Below are positions 49,666-64,000 of a stretch of DNA of 64,000 nucleotides, in pieces (positions within the stretch are counted from its first letter, which is position 1; each line of letters opens with the position of its first letter). A program made the position numbers and the translations under genes. The notes under the pieces were generated by a model, which was given only the letters and a program-made list of their open reading frames with translations, did no database searches and was not told where the DNA came from. Source of the stretch: Campylorhamphus procurvoides. Lineage: Eukaryota; Chordata; Aves; Passeriformes; Dendrocolaptidae. The DNA lies in the NCBI GenBank assembly GCA_013396655.1, contig WBMV01005970.1:92937-156936 (forward strand). The letters run 5' to 3'.

Positions 49666-51759
49666 GCTGCACAGCTTCATCCGTCTCCCTGGGCACAGAT
49701 GGGGGTCCATCCTGGCGCTGGGCACTGCTCTTAGCCAGGAGCTGCTCTCCACTCAACATCAAAGCCTGGTCTTGCTTTTTATGGATCCTAGAAGGCCTCA
49801 TTAGGGTGTGCAAATGAGCAGAATGTTTGCTTCACTGAATATTTTCTCCCCTGTCTGCAGAGATTTTGTAAATAAAAATTTTGAGCCAGTCCCACTGCTC
49901 TGGCAGATGAAGAACTAAAGGAATCTGAAATAGACTTCACTGCCTGTCCTTCACCCCAACATATCCTCTCACTTTGCTCTCTAGATCTCCCTGCTGGTGC
50001 AGTGCTGGCTGGAGTATTAAGAAAATGCCTGAAATCCTCAGCCTGACTTGTTCTGTTGCAGGAAAGCTCCCAGGAGCAGCAGAGCAGTGATTTCCCTCTT
50101 GCCCTCTCCCTCCCAACAATGCCAGACTGCTCTGCCTTGCCTGGACCGACCAGCTGGCTATCAGTTCCCCTCCCAAGGTCTCTCCTTTTAGGAAAAGCAG
50201 CCAGAATAAAGGTCTGCCCATTCTCAGCTCTGAAATTCTGGAACCCTCTTCTCCAGCCTGCTGGGATTTTCCAGCCTTGCAGAGGGCCCTAAACCCCTGG
50301 GAAGCAGCTGGGAAGAGGCTGGGGCAGGCAGGTGGTGTGTTGGTGTGGGATGCACTGGGAGCTCAGTCCGGCTCCTCGGCTGTCCGGAGGTGTGGGTGGC
50401 AGGGCAGCAGGATGCTCTAAGTGATGATGAAGTACAAACTACCCCTGTCCTGCCTCCAAATCAGGGATCTGCAGACAGTGAAGCACTCCAGCACCTGCCT
50501 TGCCACAGGCCAGCCACACCAGCATTTGGTCACTCCTTACAGCGCCATTTTAGTGAGAAGGGGCAGCGTGTTGGGGTGATTCCTTGCTGGAGCATTTCTT
50601 GGCTTCAGCCCCAGGGATAAGGAACAGAATAGAGCTAAAAGGGACCATTGCTTGGGAAAATAGTGGAATACCCTTGGGAAAAGCAGTTTAAATATCCATT
50701 CAGTGGTTTTATAGCTGTTTCCAGGGACATGCTTCTGGGAATACAGACCTGTGTCTGCAAGCCCTGACCTCTGTGAAGTGGACAAGGTGGAGGGTTGAAA
50801 GCCAGCACTCAGCACTTGCTGAGAACATAAGTGGCTCTGGCACAAGGATTTCACCCTCTTGATATGCTGGAGAGAGGAGCATGGCACATCTCCCCAGAGC
50901 CATGGAGCTGTGGATAAGTTACTGACCCCTCTCTCTCTCTGTAGCCACGGAGAATTGTGCCTTTGTGAGAGCAGAATCAGGCCTTTGGAGGGGGAGAAGG
51001 TGCCCTTTTGTTCCATTTAAGCTGGCGCCATATTCTTCTGGAGGTTTCAAAGCAGAGCTTTATCCAGCACAGCAATGCTCCTCATCATCTCCCTAATGTA
51101 CATTGCAACAGCCGCTAATAAAATATAGATACATGTAATGGGCACAATCGTGTGTGGAAATGGAATCTGTCCCTCTTCAGGGCAATTACGTGCTGAAAGA
51201 GCAGTGGTGGGGTTCTAGCAGGCCACAAATAGCCAGGCAAACAATCACATTACACAAGTGGCTGGGCTCACGGCAGGGGGATTATAATAGGGACAAGTCA
51301 GGGCTCTTTGCTCATTAGCAGGAGTTGAGCTCGGTGTGTTTTTGCGCTGTGATCCCAGCTGGAGCTCTGATGTGCTTCCATCAGGAAGTGGCACTGAAGG
51401 AGGACTTACTGCTTTTCCAGGACACAACAGCCCAGGGCTGCCACAATGGGCTTCGAGTTTGCCAGTGCCTGGATGTCAAAAAGAGCATCTCCCATTCAAC
51501 ATGCCAGGCCCTCCACTGAGGGACCTCTGAAAGTCACACCACCCAGAAAAACACTCAAGGTGTCTCCAAAGTGACATGTCAAGCAACCCTGCCACCCAGT
51601 TTAGGGACTATTCTTGCTATTTAGGCCATCTTGAAAAGTGATGGCCTTCATTCTGTGGGAGAACATGCTCCCTGGAAGCAAAATGCCTGTGTGACCTAAC
51701 TACTTTACAGCAGGTAGGTTAGACCACCAGTGTCTCCCTGTTGAGATACTGGTGTCCAG
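49666..51759. other. UBE2O-AANAT intergenic sequence, left part
   Basis: No gene is recognised. Around 51030-51340 the sequence becomes AT-rich and less repetitive, with CTAATAAAATATAG and GGGATTATAATAGG strings, and resembles a noncoding regulatory element rather than random repeat. Without alignment I cannot say whether it is conserved. Confidence 0.6.
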
Positions 51760-52170
51760 AGGGTGTCAGAATGCCAGGAAGGTGCCAAGATGCCCAGCAG
51801 GTGCTGGGATGGCCACAGAATGCCGGGATACCCAGGATACCCATTGTCTGCCTGTAGAAATACTGGTGCAAAGCAAGCCTTGTCCCTCCTCCTTGCAACC
51901 CAGCTGGCACTGGATGCATCCCTCACAGGGCATCTTTGCACAGGCCTTTCAGGCTTTAAGGGCCAGATGTTGGGATGCCTGCAGGGTACCTGGATACCCT
52001 CAGGGTGCTGGGGTGCCTGCCAGGCACTGGAGATACCCACAGGATAGCAGGATGCCTGGCAGTTGCTGAGGGTGCCAGCAGGGTACCAGGATGTCCGCTG
52101 GGGTGGTGGGGATGCCTGCCAGGTTCTGGGATGCCCACAGGGTACTGGGATGACCACCGGGGATTCCTTA
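51760..52170. repeat. Degenerate minisatellite with GGGATGCC-type unit
   Basis: Imperfect copies of a unit of roughly 20-25 bases are present, such as GGATGCCTGCCAGG followed by TTCTGGGATGCCCACAGGGT. They occur in two blocks (about 51765-51845 and 51965-52165) separated by about 120 bases of non-repeat sequence. Open frames of 100-230 codons in several frames across it are caused by the repeat. Confidence 0.85.
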
Positions 52171-52174
52171 GTGC

Positions 52175-52400
52175 GCCAGGATACTCTCCCGGTGCCGGTG
52201 CCGGGCTGCGGCGGGGCTCTGGTGCCACCTCGTGGGCTGTCGCCTCCCGGCGGCCCCGGGGCTGGCGGGGGGACTGGGTGGCACTGCCCGTGGGTCCCCA
52301 AGGGCAGCAGCTCTGCTCCAAGCCCCAGCGCTGCTGCATCCACCGGGATGGGGGGCTCCGCACTCAGGGCAGGCGAGCCCTCAACCCTCCTCTGCACTGC
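52175..52400. other. GC-rich, CpG-containing patch
   Basis: About 220 bases are GC-rich with several CpGs, directly after the minisatellite. All frames stay open over much of it, but none resembles a known protein and no convincing splice pair frames it. It may be a small CpG island or GC-biased repeat flank. Confidence 0.4.
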
Positions 52401-52759
52401 TCCACAACCCCTACTTGGCCAACCCTTTCAATATTTTAGTTCTTTTGCTGCTTCCTGGATGCACAGAGTCCTTGTACATTCCCTGCGGGAAGAGCTGGTG
52501 GCTTTAGGAAAGGTTCTTCAGCACAGAGCTCTCTGCTGGGGTCACAGGGATAGTTGGGAGTTTATCACCATCAGGCAGACAAACAGCTCAGCAGGAATCC
52601 CTGAGTCCTGATCACATCAGGGAAAAAAACACTAACAATAGATGCAGCATATGGCAATCCTTCATCCTGTCTTAGTGCATCCAGTAAATGTCCAGGGGCT
52701 GGGTGGGCAGGGAATGCCACTCCCGTGGGAATGACGCCCTGTCAGTGCCTAGTGCCCTA

Positions 52760-52874
52760 TTTGAGGCCAGGTTGGAGCAACCTTGTCTAGCAGAAGGTGT
52801 CCCTGCCCATGGTAATAGGGTTGCAACTAGGTGGTCTTTAAGGTCCCTTCCAGCTGAAACCATTCTATGATTCC
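52760..52874 (+). mobile_element. CR1 retrotransposon 3' fragment
   Basis: About 115 bases match the sense strand of the CR1 3' end. The segment runs from TTGAGGCCAGGTTGGAG through AAGGTGTCCCTGCCCATGG and TTTAAGGTCCCTTCCAG to ATTCTATGATTCC. It is 5' truncated and diverged. Confidence 0.92.
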
Positions 52875-55020
52875 TTGATCTTACGATCCTGCATGAGATT
52901 ACCCAGCCCTTCCCTCCTTGCTTGTGGTGCCCTGACCAAACTCCACTGGCCCTCCTCACAAATGGCTCAGGGTGGTGTCACCTTGCGCATGTACAGCTCG
53001 ATGTGAGTAGGATACTTCTCTGCTCCCTCCTCTCAATCTCTCCCCTGAGATCAAGACCTTACAAATCCCCTGAGCTGGTCCATGCTCAGCCTTGCTCTCC
53101 AGGATTTTTCTCCCCCGTAGGTGGCATCTGATCCCCAGCCATCTCCAGAGGTCACCCTTGTCTCCCAGCAGCAGTGTGCCAGGGCTGGAGCTGGACCAAG
53201 GGCAGGAGAGTTCCTGTAAGAAGCAGGAGAAATAACAATCAGCAGATTGCCTCTTCCCAAAGTCTGAACTGGATCTAAAAGGCTTGGATGTCTGGGCTGC
53301 CTCAGCCAAGCCCCTTCCCACCTGCCCAGCCCTCTCCTGCCAGAGCAGCTCCTGCAGCCCCTGGTGAACCCCATCCTCCTTCCTCACAGGGACTGTGTCA
53401 GGAGTGGCCATGACCTAGTTGTCAACCCCAGCCCTGCAGAGAGAAGGAGAGAAGGTTAATTACCACCAGTGCTGTGCTCCTGGGAGGGGATAAAAGAGGT
53501 TCCAGCCCCTCATCTCCTGCTTTTGGCTGAGGTTGCCATGGCCAAGCAGATAGGGGTGAAACTCCCCCAAATTTGTTTGTTCTCCTTCCTCAAAGGCCCA
53601 TGGAGAGGAGTAACAAGATACACCAGCCCTGCGAAGGCTGCTGTTTATCCACTGCAGGTCTGAGCCAAACATTTCAGAGCACAGAGCAGAACCAACCCCT
53701 CTAGGACCTATTTAGAGCCTGGGGCTGTGGACTGGACACCCTACATAGGAGCCCTGTGTTGCTGTTCTAGAAAGCAGCACCTTGCAGGTTCCTAAGTTAC
53801 ATGCAATGTCCCGCTCCAGCAGAGAGGCTGGAGGCACACTGGCTTCTCAGGACCTGCTGCTGAATTAAAACCACTTTTGACAACATGAGAGGGAACGCTG
53901 TGGGATAAAAGCAGCAGGTAGGCAGCCTAGCAAGTGCTGGGAATACTGACTATGTCCAAAGAGTTGCATCCTGCTGGGAAGTTACAGCAACAATGAGCAG
54001 CAGCACAAGTGATGAAAAGGCAGGAGACAAGGGAGAGTGAAATCAGAGCCCACAACTGACCTTGTAGTGATGCCAAGCTGCAGATCCCTGCTGCCATCCC
54101 TGTTAGGCCACTGCCAGAAGAGCATCACCCTCCTGGAAATGTAGGTCCCCATGGCTAAACCAGGGGAAGGTGTTAAACAGGGATGTAAACAGTGTCCAGC
54201 ATAGGAATTATGTAGTTATGTGAGTCTGGGAGAGAGACCTCTCTGACGGCGTCACACAGGGGAGGATCCCGATGCCATCTGTATCCCCTGGGATGGCAGA
54301 CACTGCCCCTGAAAGCCGCCCAAAGCAGCTTAACCCTGCTGAGCAGTGGGATAATGGGGCACGGCCGGGATGGAGGCAGCTGAGCAGCCTCTGAGCTGCT
54401 CCATCGCCAGGCGCTGCCAGGGGAGGGGGGCGAGTCGTGATTCAACTGCCTCCCACGCCTCGCCCCTCGCTGCAAATCCTCCTCGGAGATAATTGCTGTC
54501 TTCCTGAGTGGGTCCTCCAACAGAGGGACCAGCCCGGCTGCGGTGACAGCTCGGGGCTCTTTGAAGATGCTGAGAGAGCTGCTAAATATGTAAATCTCGG
54601 TACACTGCTGTGGCTCTCATTTAATGGAGTTGTTGACCCTCTGCAGCTGTGTGGGAGCAGGAAGAGACAGACCCAACTAAAAATGTGGAATGCAGCATCC
54701 CTGCTTGACTATTCCAGCCACGGGCCAGCCTTTGCTCTGCCGGGCTCTTTTAATGGCTGAGAGCTGCTCTGAAATGCCATTTCTGAAGAGCAGAAAGCTG
54801 CTGGGTCATATTTCTGTTTTGAGTCCACAAATAAAGCTTAAAAGAGAGAGATAAGGGCATAGCTGCGGGTCACTTTGCCCATGGCTGGAAACTAAAGCAG
54901 GTCCTGAGCTGCCCTGGAAATGCCTCCAGTGGAGCAAAGCCAGCTCTGCCTCCTGCTCCAGGCTTCTTTCAGGGCTGCATCTGGTTCATGATGATAATGA
55001 TGATTCCAACATTATGCTCA
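52875..55020. other. UBE2O-AANAT intergenic sequence, right part
   Basis: No gene is recognised. The interval 54410-54780 differs from its surroundings, with AT-rich islands such as GCTAAATATGTAAATC and CTCATTTAATGGAG inside GC-rich sequence. It is a candidate cis-element about 1 kb upstream of AANAT. Confidence 0.5.
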
Positions 55021-55026
55021 CGTCTG

Positions 55027-55037
55027 GGATAATCCCC
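55027..55037 (+). promoter_or_regulatory. Candidate OTX/CRX (photoreceptor conserved element) site upstream of AANAT
   Basis: GGGATAATCCC contains TAATCC (55030-55035), the core bound by the bicoid-type homeodomain factors OTX2 and CRX that drive pineal and retinal AANAT expression in vertebrates. It lies about 600 bases upstream of the inferred AANAT start. Binding is inferred from the motif only. Confidence 0.4.
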
Positions 55038-55559
55038 CTTTTATTACGTGTGTCCTGATGGGGACAAATATTGCCTGTTCTGCCTGTTCAGATTCTTATG
55101 TAACAGCTCCCAGGGACCGAGGGTTGTGGGGGGAAGAGATGTTTGGTTTTTGGAGTAAGCTCCTTGGGGGAGAAACCTTGTGTCTGACTCACCCCATCCT
55201 ACAAGGAGCCAGCCAGTTCCCCTGAGAAACTCCCCACTGCTCAAGCCCAAGCTTTGATCACACCTGGCACAACCAGCAGCTTCCCCATCCTCGCCACAAA
55301 GCAAGCTCATCCACTCTGGGCAAGGCTGCCTTCAGCTTCCTACTGGCTCCCTGTGCTGTTGGGGAGGTCTGGGTGAGGCACAGGACGCTGCTCTTCTTCC
55401 CTGGCTAAGTCCCCTGCTCTCCCTGCCCAGCCAGCAGAGCAATCAGCTAAATGCTTTATCTGTCTGCAGCCAGTCACGCCAGGGAAAAAAAAAAAGCCTA
55501 ATGGGATCCTTTGGCAGTCCTGTCACCTCAAAGCCTCTCACCTCTCCCTGTCTTTCATC

Positions 55560-55616
55560 GGAGTTATAAACTCCTTAGGATGTCATCACGTGCTCCATAA
55601 ATAACAAATATATAAG
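55560..55616 (+). promoter_or_regulatory. AANAT: AANAT proximal promoter: palindrome, CRE-like site, E-box, TTATT motif, TATA box
   Basis: Elements in order are an interrupted palindrome GGAGTTATAAACTCC (55560-55574), a CRE-like TGTCATCA (55581-55588, reverse TGATGACA) overlapping a perfect E-box CACGTG (55587-55592), AATAA (55600-55604, reverse TTATT), and a TATA box TATATAAG (55609-55616). From memory, the chicken AANAT promoter is known for CLOCK/BMAL1 activation through an E-box and cAMP response through a CRE-like and TTATT motif. The arrangement here fits that closely. A start about 30 bases after the TATA box (near 55640) is expected. Confidence 0.8.
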
Positions 55617-55639
55617 CGGGGGCTGCGGAGGATGCGGCA

Positions 55640-55734
55640 GCCAGAGGAGGGGAGGCAAAACCCCAGATCCTGCTCTCCTGCCAGCAGGGAGGCAGCACCA
55701 CCGGAGCCAGGCGGGCAGAGGAGCACCCCGTTCG
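55640..55734 (+). other. AANAT: AANAT exon 1 (5' untranslated)
   Basis: This probable noncoding first exon lies about 25 bases after the TATA box and ends at a strong donor, CG|GTAAGC (GT at 55735-55736). The left border is inferred from the TATA spacing, not seen. No AANAT coding sequence lies in it. An ATG at 55632 would enter the mRNA only if transcription begins slightly further upstream. Confidence 0.6.
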
Positions 55735-60637
<4,903 letters not shown>

Positions 60638-61335
60638 GCCCCCCCTGCCCCGGCCCGGCTTTGGGGGGCTGGAGAGAGGCTGGGCTGGGGATGAGGGGCT
60701 GCAACCTCTCTCCATCCCCACCACAACCCTCTTCCCTGGCCGGCCATGCCTGTAGCTACTCCCTCTGCCACTTCTGCCTTCCAGCCACATCAGCCTTGCC
60801 CCGTCACATCCCTGCAGGGCTGGGCACAGAAATTCCTGCCTGATCCTGCTGGAAGCAACACTTTGGGCTCTGCTTTACCCGGGACTGTAGTGTCAAGCCT
60901 GGGTGGGCTGCAGGGCCATGAGCCCCCTGGGGTGGAAGGGCTTTGCCCTGGGAGCAGCTGGGGGCTCTGCTGGTTCAGGGGCACTTATGCCCACCAAGGT
61001 TTGCTGACACAGCCAGCAGAGCTCCTACATCCATGTGCCCCCAGCCCTGCAGCCCCTCCCAGCACCACAGGTGGAACACACCATGTCCAGGCTCTTGCTG
61101 AGCAGCCCCCAGACCAGGCAGCTGCCCCCCTGATCACAAACATCTTTCCAGAGCCCTTGGAGCACATCCCCAACCCATGGCCACTCCTGGCTGCACTGAG
61201 GAGCCTCCACAGGGACCCAGTCCAAACCATTTGGTCCTCCCTGTCCCAAACCCCAACCGGCCCAGGACAAGCCTTCTGCAAACACCTCAGGCTCTTGGGA
61301 AGCAGCAAATAAAGATGTGGCAATGATTTTCTACA
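60638..61335 (+). other. AANAT: AANAT 3' UTR
   Basis: About 0.7 kb runs from the TGA to just past the first AATAAA on the plus strand. A 188-codon frame inside it has no recognisable homology and is taken as chance. The cleavage position is estimated. Confidence 0.7.
61308..61313 (+). terminator. AANAT: AANAT polyadenylation signal AATAAA
   Basis: This canonical AATAAA lies 671 bases after the stop codon and is followed within 40 bases by the GT-rich stretch CATGTGTGTTTCTG, a suitable downstream element. Confidence 0.75.
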
Positions 61336-61639
61336 CAGCCCATGTGTGTTTCTGCTCTGATTTGACCCAACAATCACCTCGCCATGAGGCCAGAGGGAGG
61401 GCACCAGCTGGCACCAGGAGAGCAATTCAGCATCCTTTGGGGCACTTCAGCCTCAAGGGAGAGACCCTCCAAATCCTGTCTCCTCCCGGGGAGGGGTTTG
61501 AGGTGCACTCCAGAGCACCAGCCCCAGGCACTGCCCACTCATCCTCCCTCTATGCCACACTAACCATCACCAAAATAATCAGAAACCCCAAAAGTGCCAC
61601 ATCCCCAGGCTCAAGAAGGGAGAAGAGGCCTTGTGTGTC
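61336..61639. other. Spacer between converging AANAT and RHBDF2 3' ends
   Basis: About 300 bases lie between the inferred cleavage sites of the two convergent genes. I see no gene or repeat here. Confidence 0.55.
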
Positions 61640-63057
61640 TCATTAAATACAGGTAGAAATTTATTAAGGGGGAAAAAAACCCACAGCTTTTAAAAAAAGT
61701 ATCAAAAAGAGACAAATGAGGTGAAGTGTCTAGTCTTTGGCTGGAGCAGCAACCTGCAGGGATGGAGCAGGGCTGAAAACTGGCCCAGGGTGAAGGGAGG
61801 GATGCAGGTGCCACAGGCTCCTGGGATCACCTGGCAAGTGGTTGTGAAGAGAGAGCCAAGCTCCCAGCCCTTGAATACTCAGGACATCCTAACTGTGGGA
61901 TTCCCACATGCCCCCATTAGAAAGCACGGAGGCCTCCAGCACCAAAGCAACATATAACAGGGGAGAGACATAACAGGCCACCAGCCTGGGTCCAAAACAG
62001 CCCAGAGGGGTCACCCGGACCCCAGGAAGGACCTGCCTTCGTGCCATGGCTGATGGGAAGGAGGAGGAGATGCTGGAGAGAGCAGCCCAGGGCTGGAGGC
62101 AGGTGGGGATGTGCAGCCTCAGCAGAGGAGGGGGAAGGCAACTGCCCCATCCTGCACTTCTCCGTCTGACCAGCACTGTTTCAGGAAGGGAGGGTTACCT
62201 GGGTCTCTACGCTTTGAAGAAGGGAAAAGGGTAACAGCAGGGACTCAAGGCAGAAGGTGGAAGCACCAACAGCTTCCTGAGAGGTCTATGGGCTTCAGGA
62301 GCAGCCACACAAGCTCCTCAGGGCATTTTTCTCTATGCCTGCCTATTTCACTATGGCACTACAAACAGTCCATGCCGCTTCTCCCCTTCCAAATAAAGAA
62401 AGGAAAGAAAAGACCCTCTGGCCTGAGTCCTGACTCTCCATCCAGTGAGGAGTCAAGTGGGGAGGCACAAGCCTCCTTCAGGGGCTCAGGGGGAATGGGA
62501 CTGAAAAATACCTTTGAAGCTCAGCTCTGAACATCTCAGAGCAAAAACAGAGACTCCAGGGAGCCCAAAGTGGGGAAACCCTGGGCCTAAAGAGCTGCAG
62601 ATAAAAAGAAGTGCCCCTGCAAAAAGGGGGTTGTGTTCACAGTATGAGCTGCAGCGCCTGGAAACAAGGTGGGACAGGGCCCCAGGCAGGCAGGGACACA
62701 GGCTGGAGACTTCAGCAGCTTCATCCACGGCTGGGAGTCCAGCCTGGCTGTGGATACACCAAAATCCTGCTCCTTTCAGCCCTTGCCCCATGCAGCCAGC
62801 AGTCAGTCAGTCCTCAAACTAGTTATGGCTTTTCAGCATTAGGAGGCAGCCCCAAAGGGGTGCAAGGTAGGGCTGGCTCAGGCCTGCACCCCACCTCATC
62901 CCCAGCATTGAGCAGGACCCCAAATGTACCATCCCCGAGGATGAAGCTGTGCCCAGGGTCTGCCCCATCCCTGCCATCTCCCGTGGGCTGCTGAGGACCC
63001 ACCCCATGGAAACCATCACCATCGGCGCCTCTCCCAGCCCTGTCCCCGCGGGCAGGG
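61640..63057 (-). other. RHBDF2: RHBDF2 3' UTR
   Basis: About 1.4 kb follows the TGA of RHBDF2 on the minus strand and ends about 20 bases beyond the AATAAA at 61660-61665. No coding frame in it is recognisable. Both borders except the stop codon are inferred. Confidence 0.65.
61660..61665 (-). terminator. RHBDF2: RHBDF2 polyadenylation signal AATAAA
   Basis: TTTATT on the plus strand reads AATAAA on the minus strand, about 1.4 kb beyond the RHBDF2 stop codon. No closer perfect AATAAA was noticed on this strand in the 3' UTR. Confidence 0.65.
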
Positions 63058-63477
63058 TCAGTGCAGGACCTGCTCCAGCTCGTACTTCTCACAGAACTTG
63101 CTGGTGAAGGGCAGGCAGGTGAGATACTCCACCCAGCGCCAGTTCACAGGGTAGGCGTAGAGCCAGACCACCAGCGAGGCAAAGAGCCCCACGAAGACCA
63201 GCAGGGACACGATGATCATGGCACGCTTGCGGTACTTGTCCACTGTGCCGAAGGTGATGTAGGGCAGGAAGGCAAAGGAGAGCAGGAGGCCACTGAGGAA
63301 GCCGAAGAGGTGAGCGATGTTGTCGATCCAGGGCAAGAGGCCACAGATGAAGAGGAAGAGCACGATGCCAAAGAGGTTGAGGAAGGCTTTCCAGGGTTTC
63401 TCCAGCACCTGCCAGCTCTGGAAGAGCTCCACGAAGAGGCAGGCCAGGAGGCCAAACTGGGACCCGGCAGGGCCCAC
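63058..63477 (-). CDS. RHBDF2: RHBDF2 (iRhom2), last coding exon
   Basis: iRhom2 is a catalytically dead rhomboid of the ER and cell surface that carries ADAM17 through the secretory pathway and so controls TNF and EGFR-ligand release. The exon encodes 139 residues and TGA, with a CCCTGCAG acceptor at its right end. It opens with [10 protein letters not shown]: the active-rhomboid GxSG serine motif is replaced by GPAG, the iRhom signature. Hydrophobic segments lie at about 8-20, 32-51, 55-74 and 86-110. The ending [13 protein letters not shown] is close to mammalian RHBDF2 (ending DQVLH) rather than RHBDF1, and the place next to AANAT agrees. Confidence 0.96.
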   Translation of the reverse strand: MGPAGSQFGLLACLFVELFQSWQVLEKPWKAFLNLFGIVLFLFICGLLPWIDNIAHLFGFLSGLLLSFAFLPYITFGTVDKYRKRAMIIVSLLVFVGLFASLVVWLYAYPVNWRWVEYLTCLPFTSKFCEKYELEQVLH

Positions 63478-64000
63478 CTGCAGGGATGGGGGAAGTCATG
63501 GCCAGATCCTGCACATGTCACCCCAGACATGTCCCCATGTCCCCAGGGACCATCTCCTCCCCTTGCAAAATGCATTTGACTGCTGCATCCCTGTGCAGCA
63601 TCCTGTGTGAGGCTCAGGGGTAGGAGCCTTGGCATGGGAGGCAGAGGAAGGGAGCACACCAGGGCTGTTTTGGCAGAGCTGGTATTTTCTGTGACTCAGC
63701 AGCCAGGAAGCATCACCCTCTCCCAGAGCCCAGCCCCGCCCCAGCCCCATCCTGACGCACCCCCGGGGGGATTAGGGCACTTGTTGTGATCTCATTTAAA
63801 GCCTGGCAGGGTTTGGCTGGCAGCAGATTAGCCATCTGCCTGCCCGGGGACCCTGCACACGGGGACACGTGGCGACAGATGACACACACACGGCATGTGC
63901 GAACACCACACGTGGGGCAGAGACACCCCCTCCCCCTGGCACGGGCATGCCAAGCCTCCCACCCTCCCTGGAGCAAAACCTGCCAGGGGATGAGAGCCCT
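63478..64000 (-). other. RHBDF2: RHBDF2 intron upstream of the last exon (partial)
   Basis: No part of the preceding exon (the LEKLAGWHR region) is found in these 523 bases, so the intron continues past the right edge. Two CACGTG E-boxes lie at 63866-63871 and 63909-63914. Confidence 0.8.

Noticed and set aside
51705..52611. Overlapping open frames of 130-230 codons on both strands
   Set aside because: They cross the minisatellite and the GC-rich patch. Periodic sequence without stops produces such frames, and no homology is seen.
55632..55734. ATG in AANAT exon 1 that opens a frame to the donor site
   Set aside because: With a start about 30 bases after the TATA box the ATG would lie upstream of the mRNA. 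It encodes nothing AANAT-like and is out of frame with the true start if spliced to 58950.
60746..61312. 188-codon plus-strand frame downstream of AANAT
   Set aside because: It lies within the AANAT 3' UTR, is GC-rich and Pro/Ala/Leu-rich, and ends at the polyadenylation signal. No family match.
63061..63579. 172-codon plus-strand frame opposite the RHBDF2 exon
   Set aside because: It is an antisense shadow of RHBDF2. Glu/Gly-rich composition follows from the Leu/Phe codons of the real gene.

Overview
The window is vertebrate nuclear DNA, almost certainly from a bird. Genes are split by GT-AG introns, the only recognisable interspersed repeats are 3' ends of CR1 retrotransposons (the dominant repeat of birds and reptiles), and the GC-rich first exon of one gene falls in an assembly gap, which is common in avian assemblies. 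Gene order is UBE2O (-), AANAT (+), RHBDF2 (-), the conserved neighbourhood also found on human 17q25. I could not identify the species.

Layout. Positions 112-48689 (- strand) carry the first twelve coding exons of UBE2O, an E2/E3 hybrid ubiquitin-conjugating enzyme. All twelve join with matching phases into one 566-residue open frame. The rest of exon 1 lies in a 466-base run of N (48690-49155), and the C-terminal half with the catalytic UBC fold lies beyond the left edge. Intron 1 is very large (17586-48626, about 31 kb). Noteworthy items in the introns are a near-perfect 142-bp hairpin palindrome (2961-3102), one CR1 fragment, and an imperfect 80-bp tandem duplication joined by a single N (40134-40293).

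Positions 49156-55500 are intergenic, with two degenerate minisatellites, a CR1 fragment, a GC-rich patch and some AT-rich blocks that look like candidate noncoding elements. Positions 55500-61330 hold AANAT, the serotonin N-acetyltransferase of the melatonin pathway. It has a compact TATA promoter with a CACGTG E-box and a CRE-like site, a 5' noncoding exon, and three coding exons that give a complete 205-residue enzyme with both PKA/14-3-3 sites intact. Positions 61640-64000 (- strand) hold the last coding exon and 3' UTR of RHBDF2 (iRhom2), whose 3' end converges on that of AANAT.

These genes are neighbours rather than an operon or one pathway. AANAT is the rhythmic gene: its E-box, CRE-like and photoreceptor-type TAATCC motifs fit clock-, cAMP- and OTX/CRX-controlled expression in pineal and retina. 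I found no RNA gene, CRISPR array or complete transposon, and no evidence for a new protein-coding system. The most unusual unexplained structure is the intronic hairpin.
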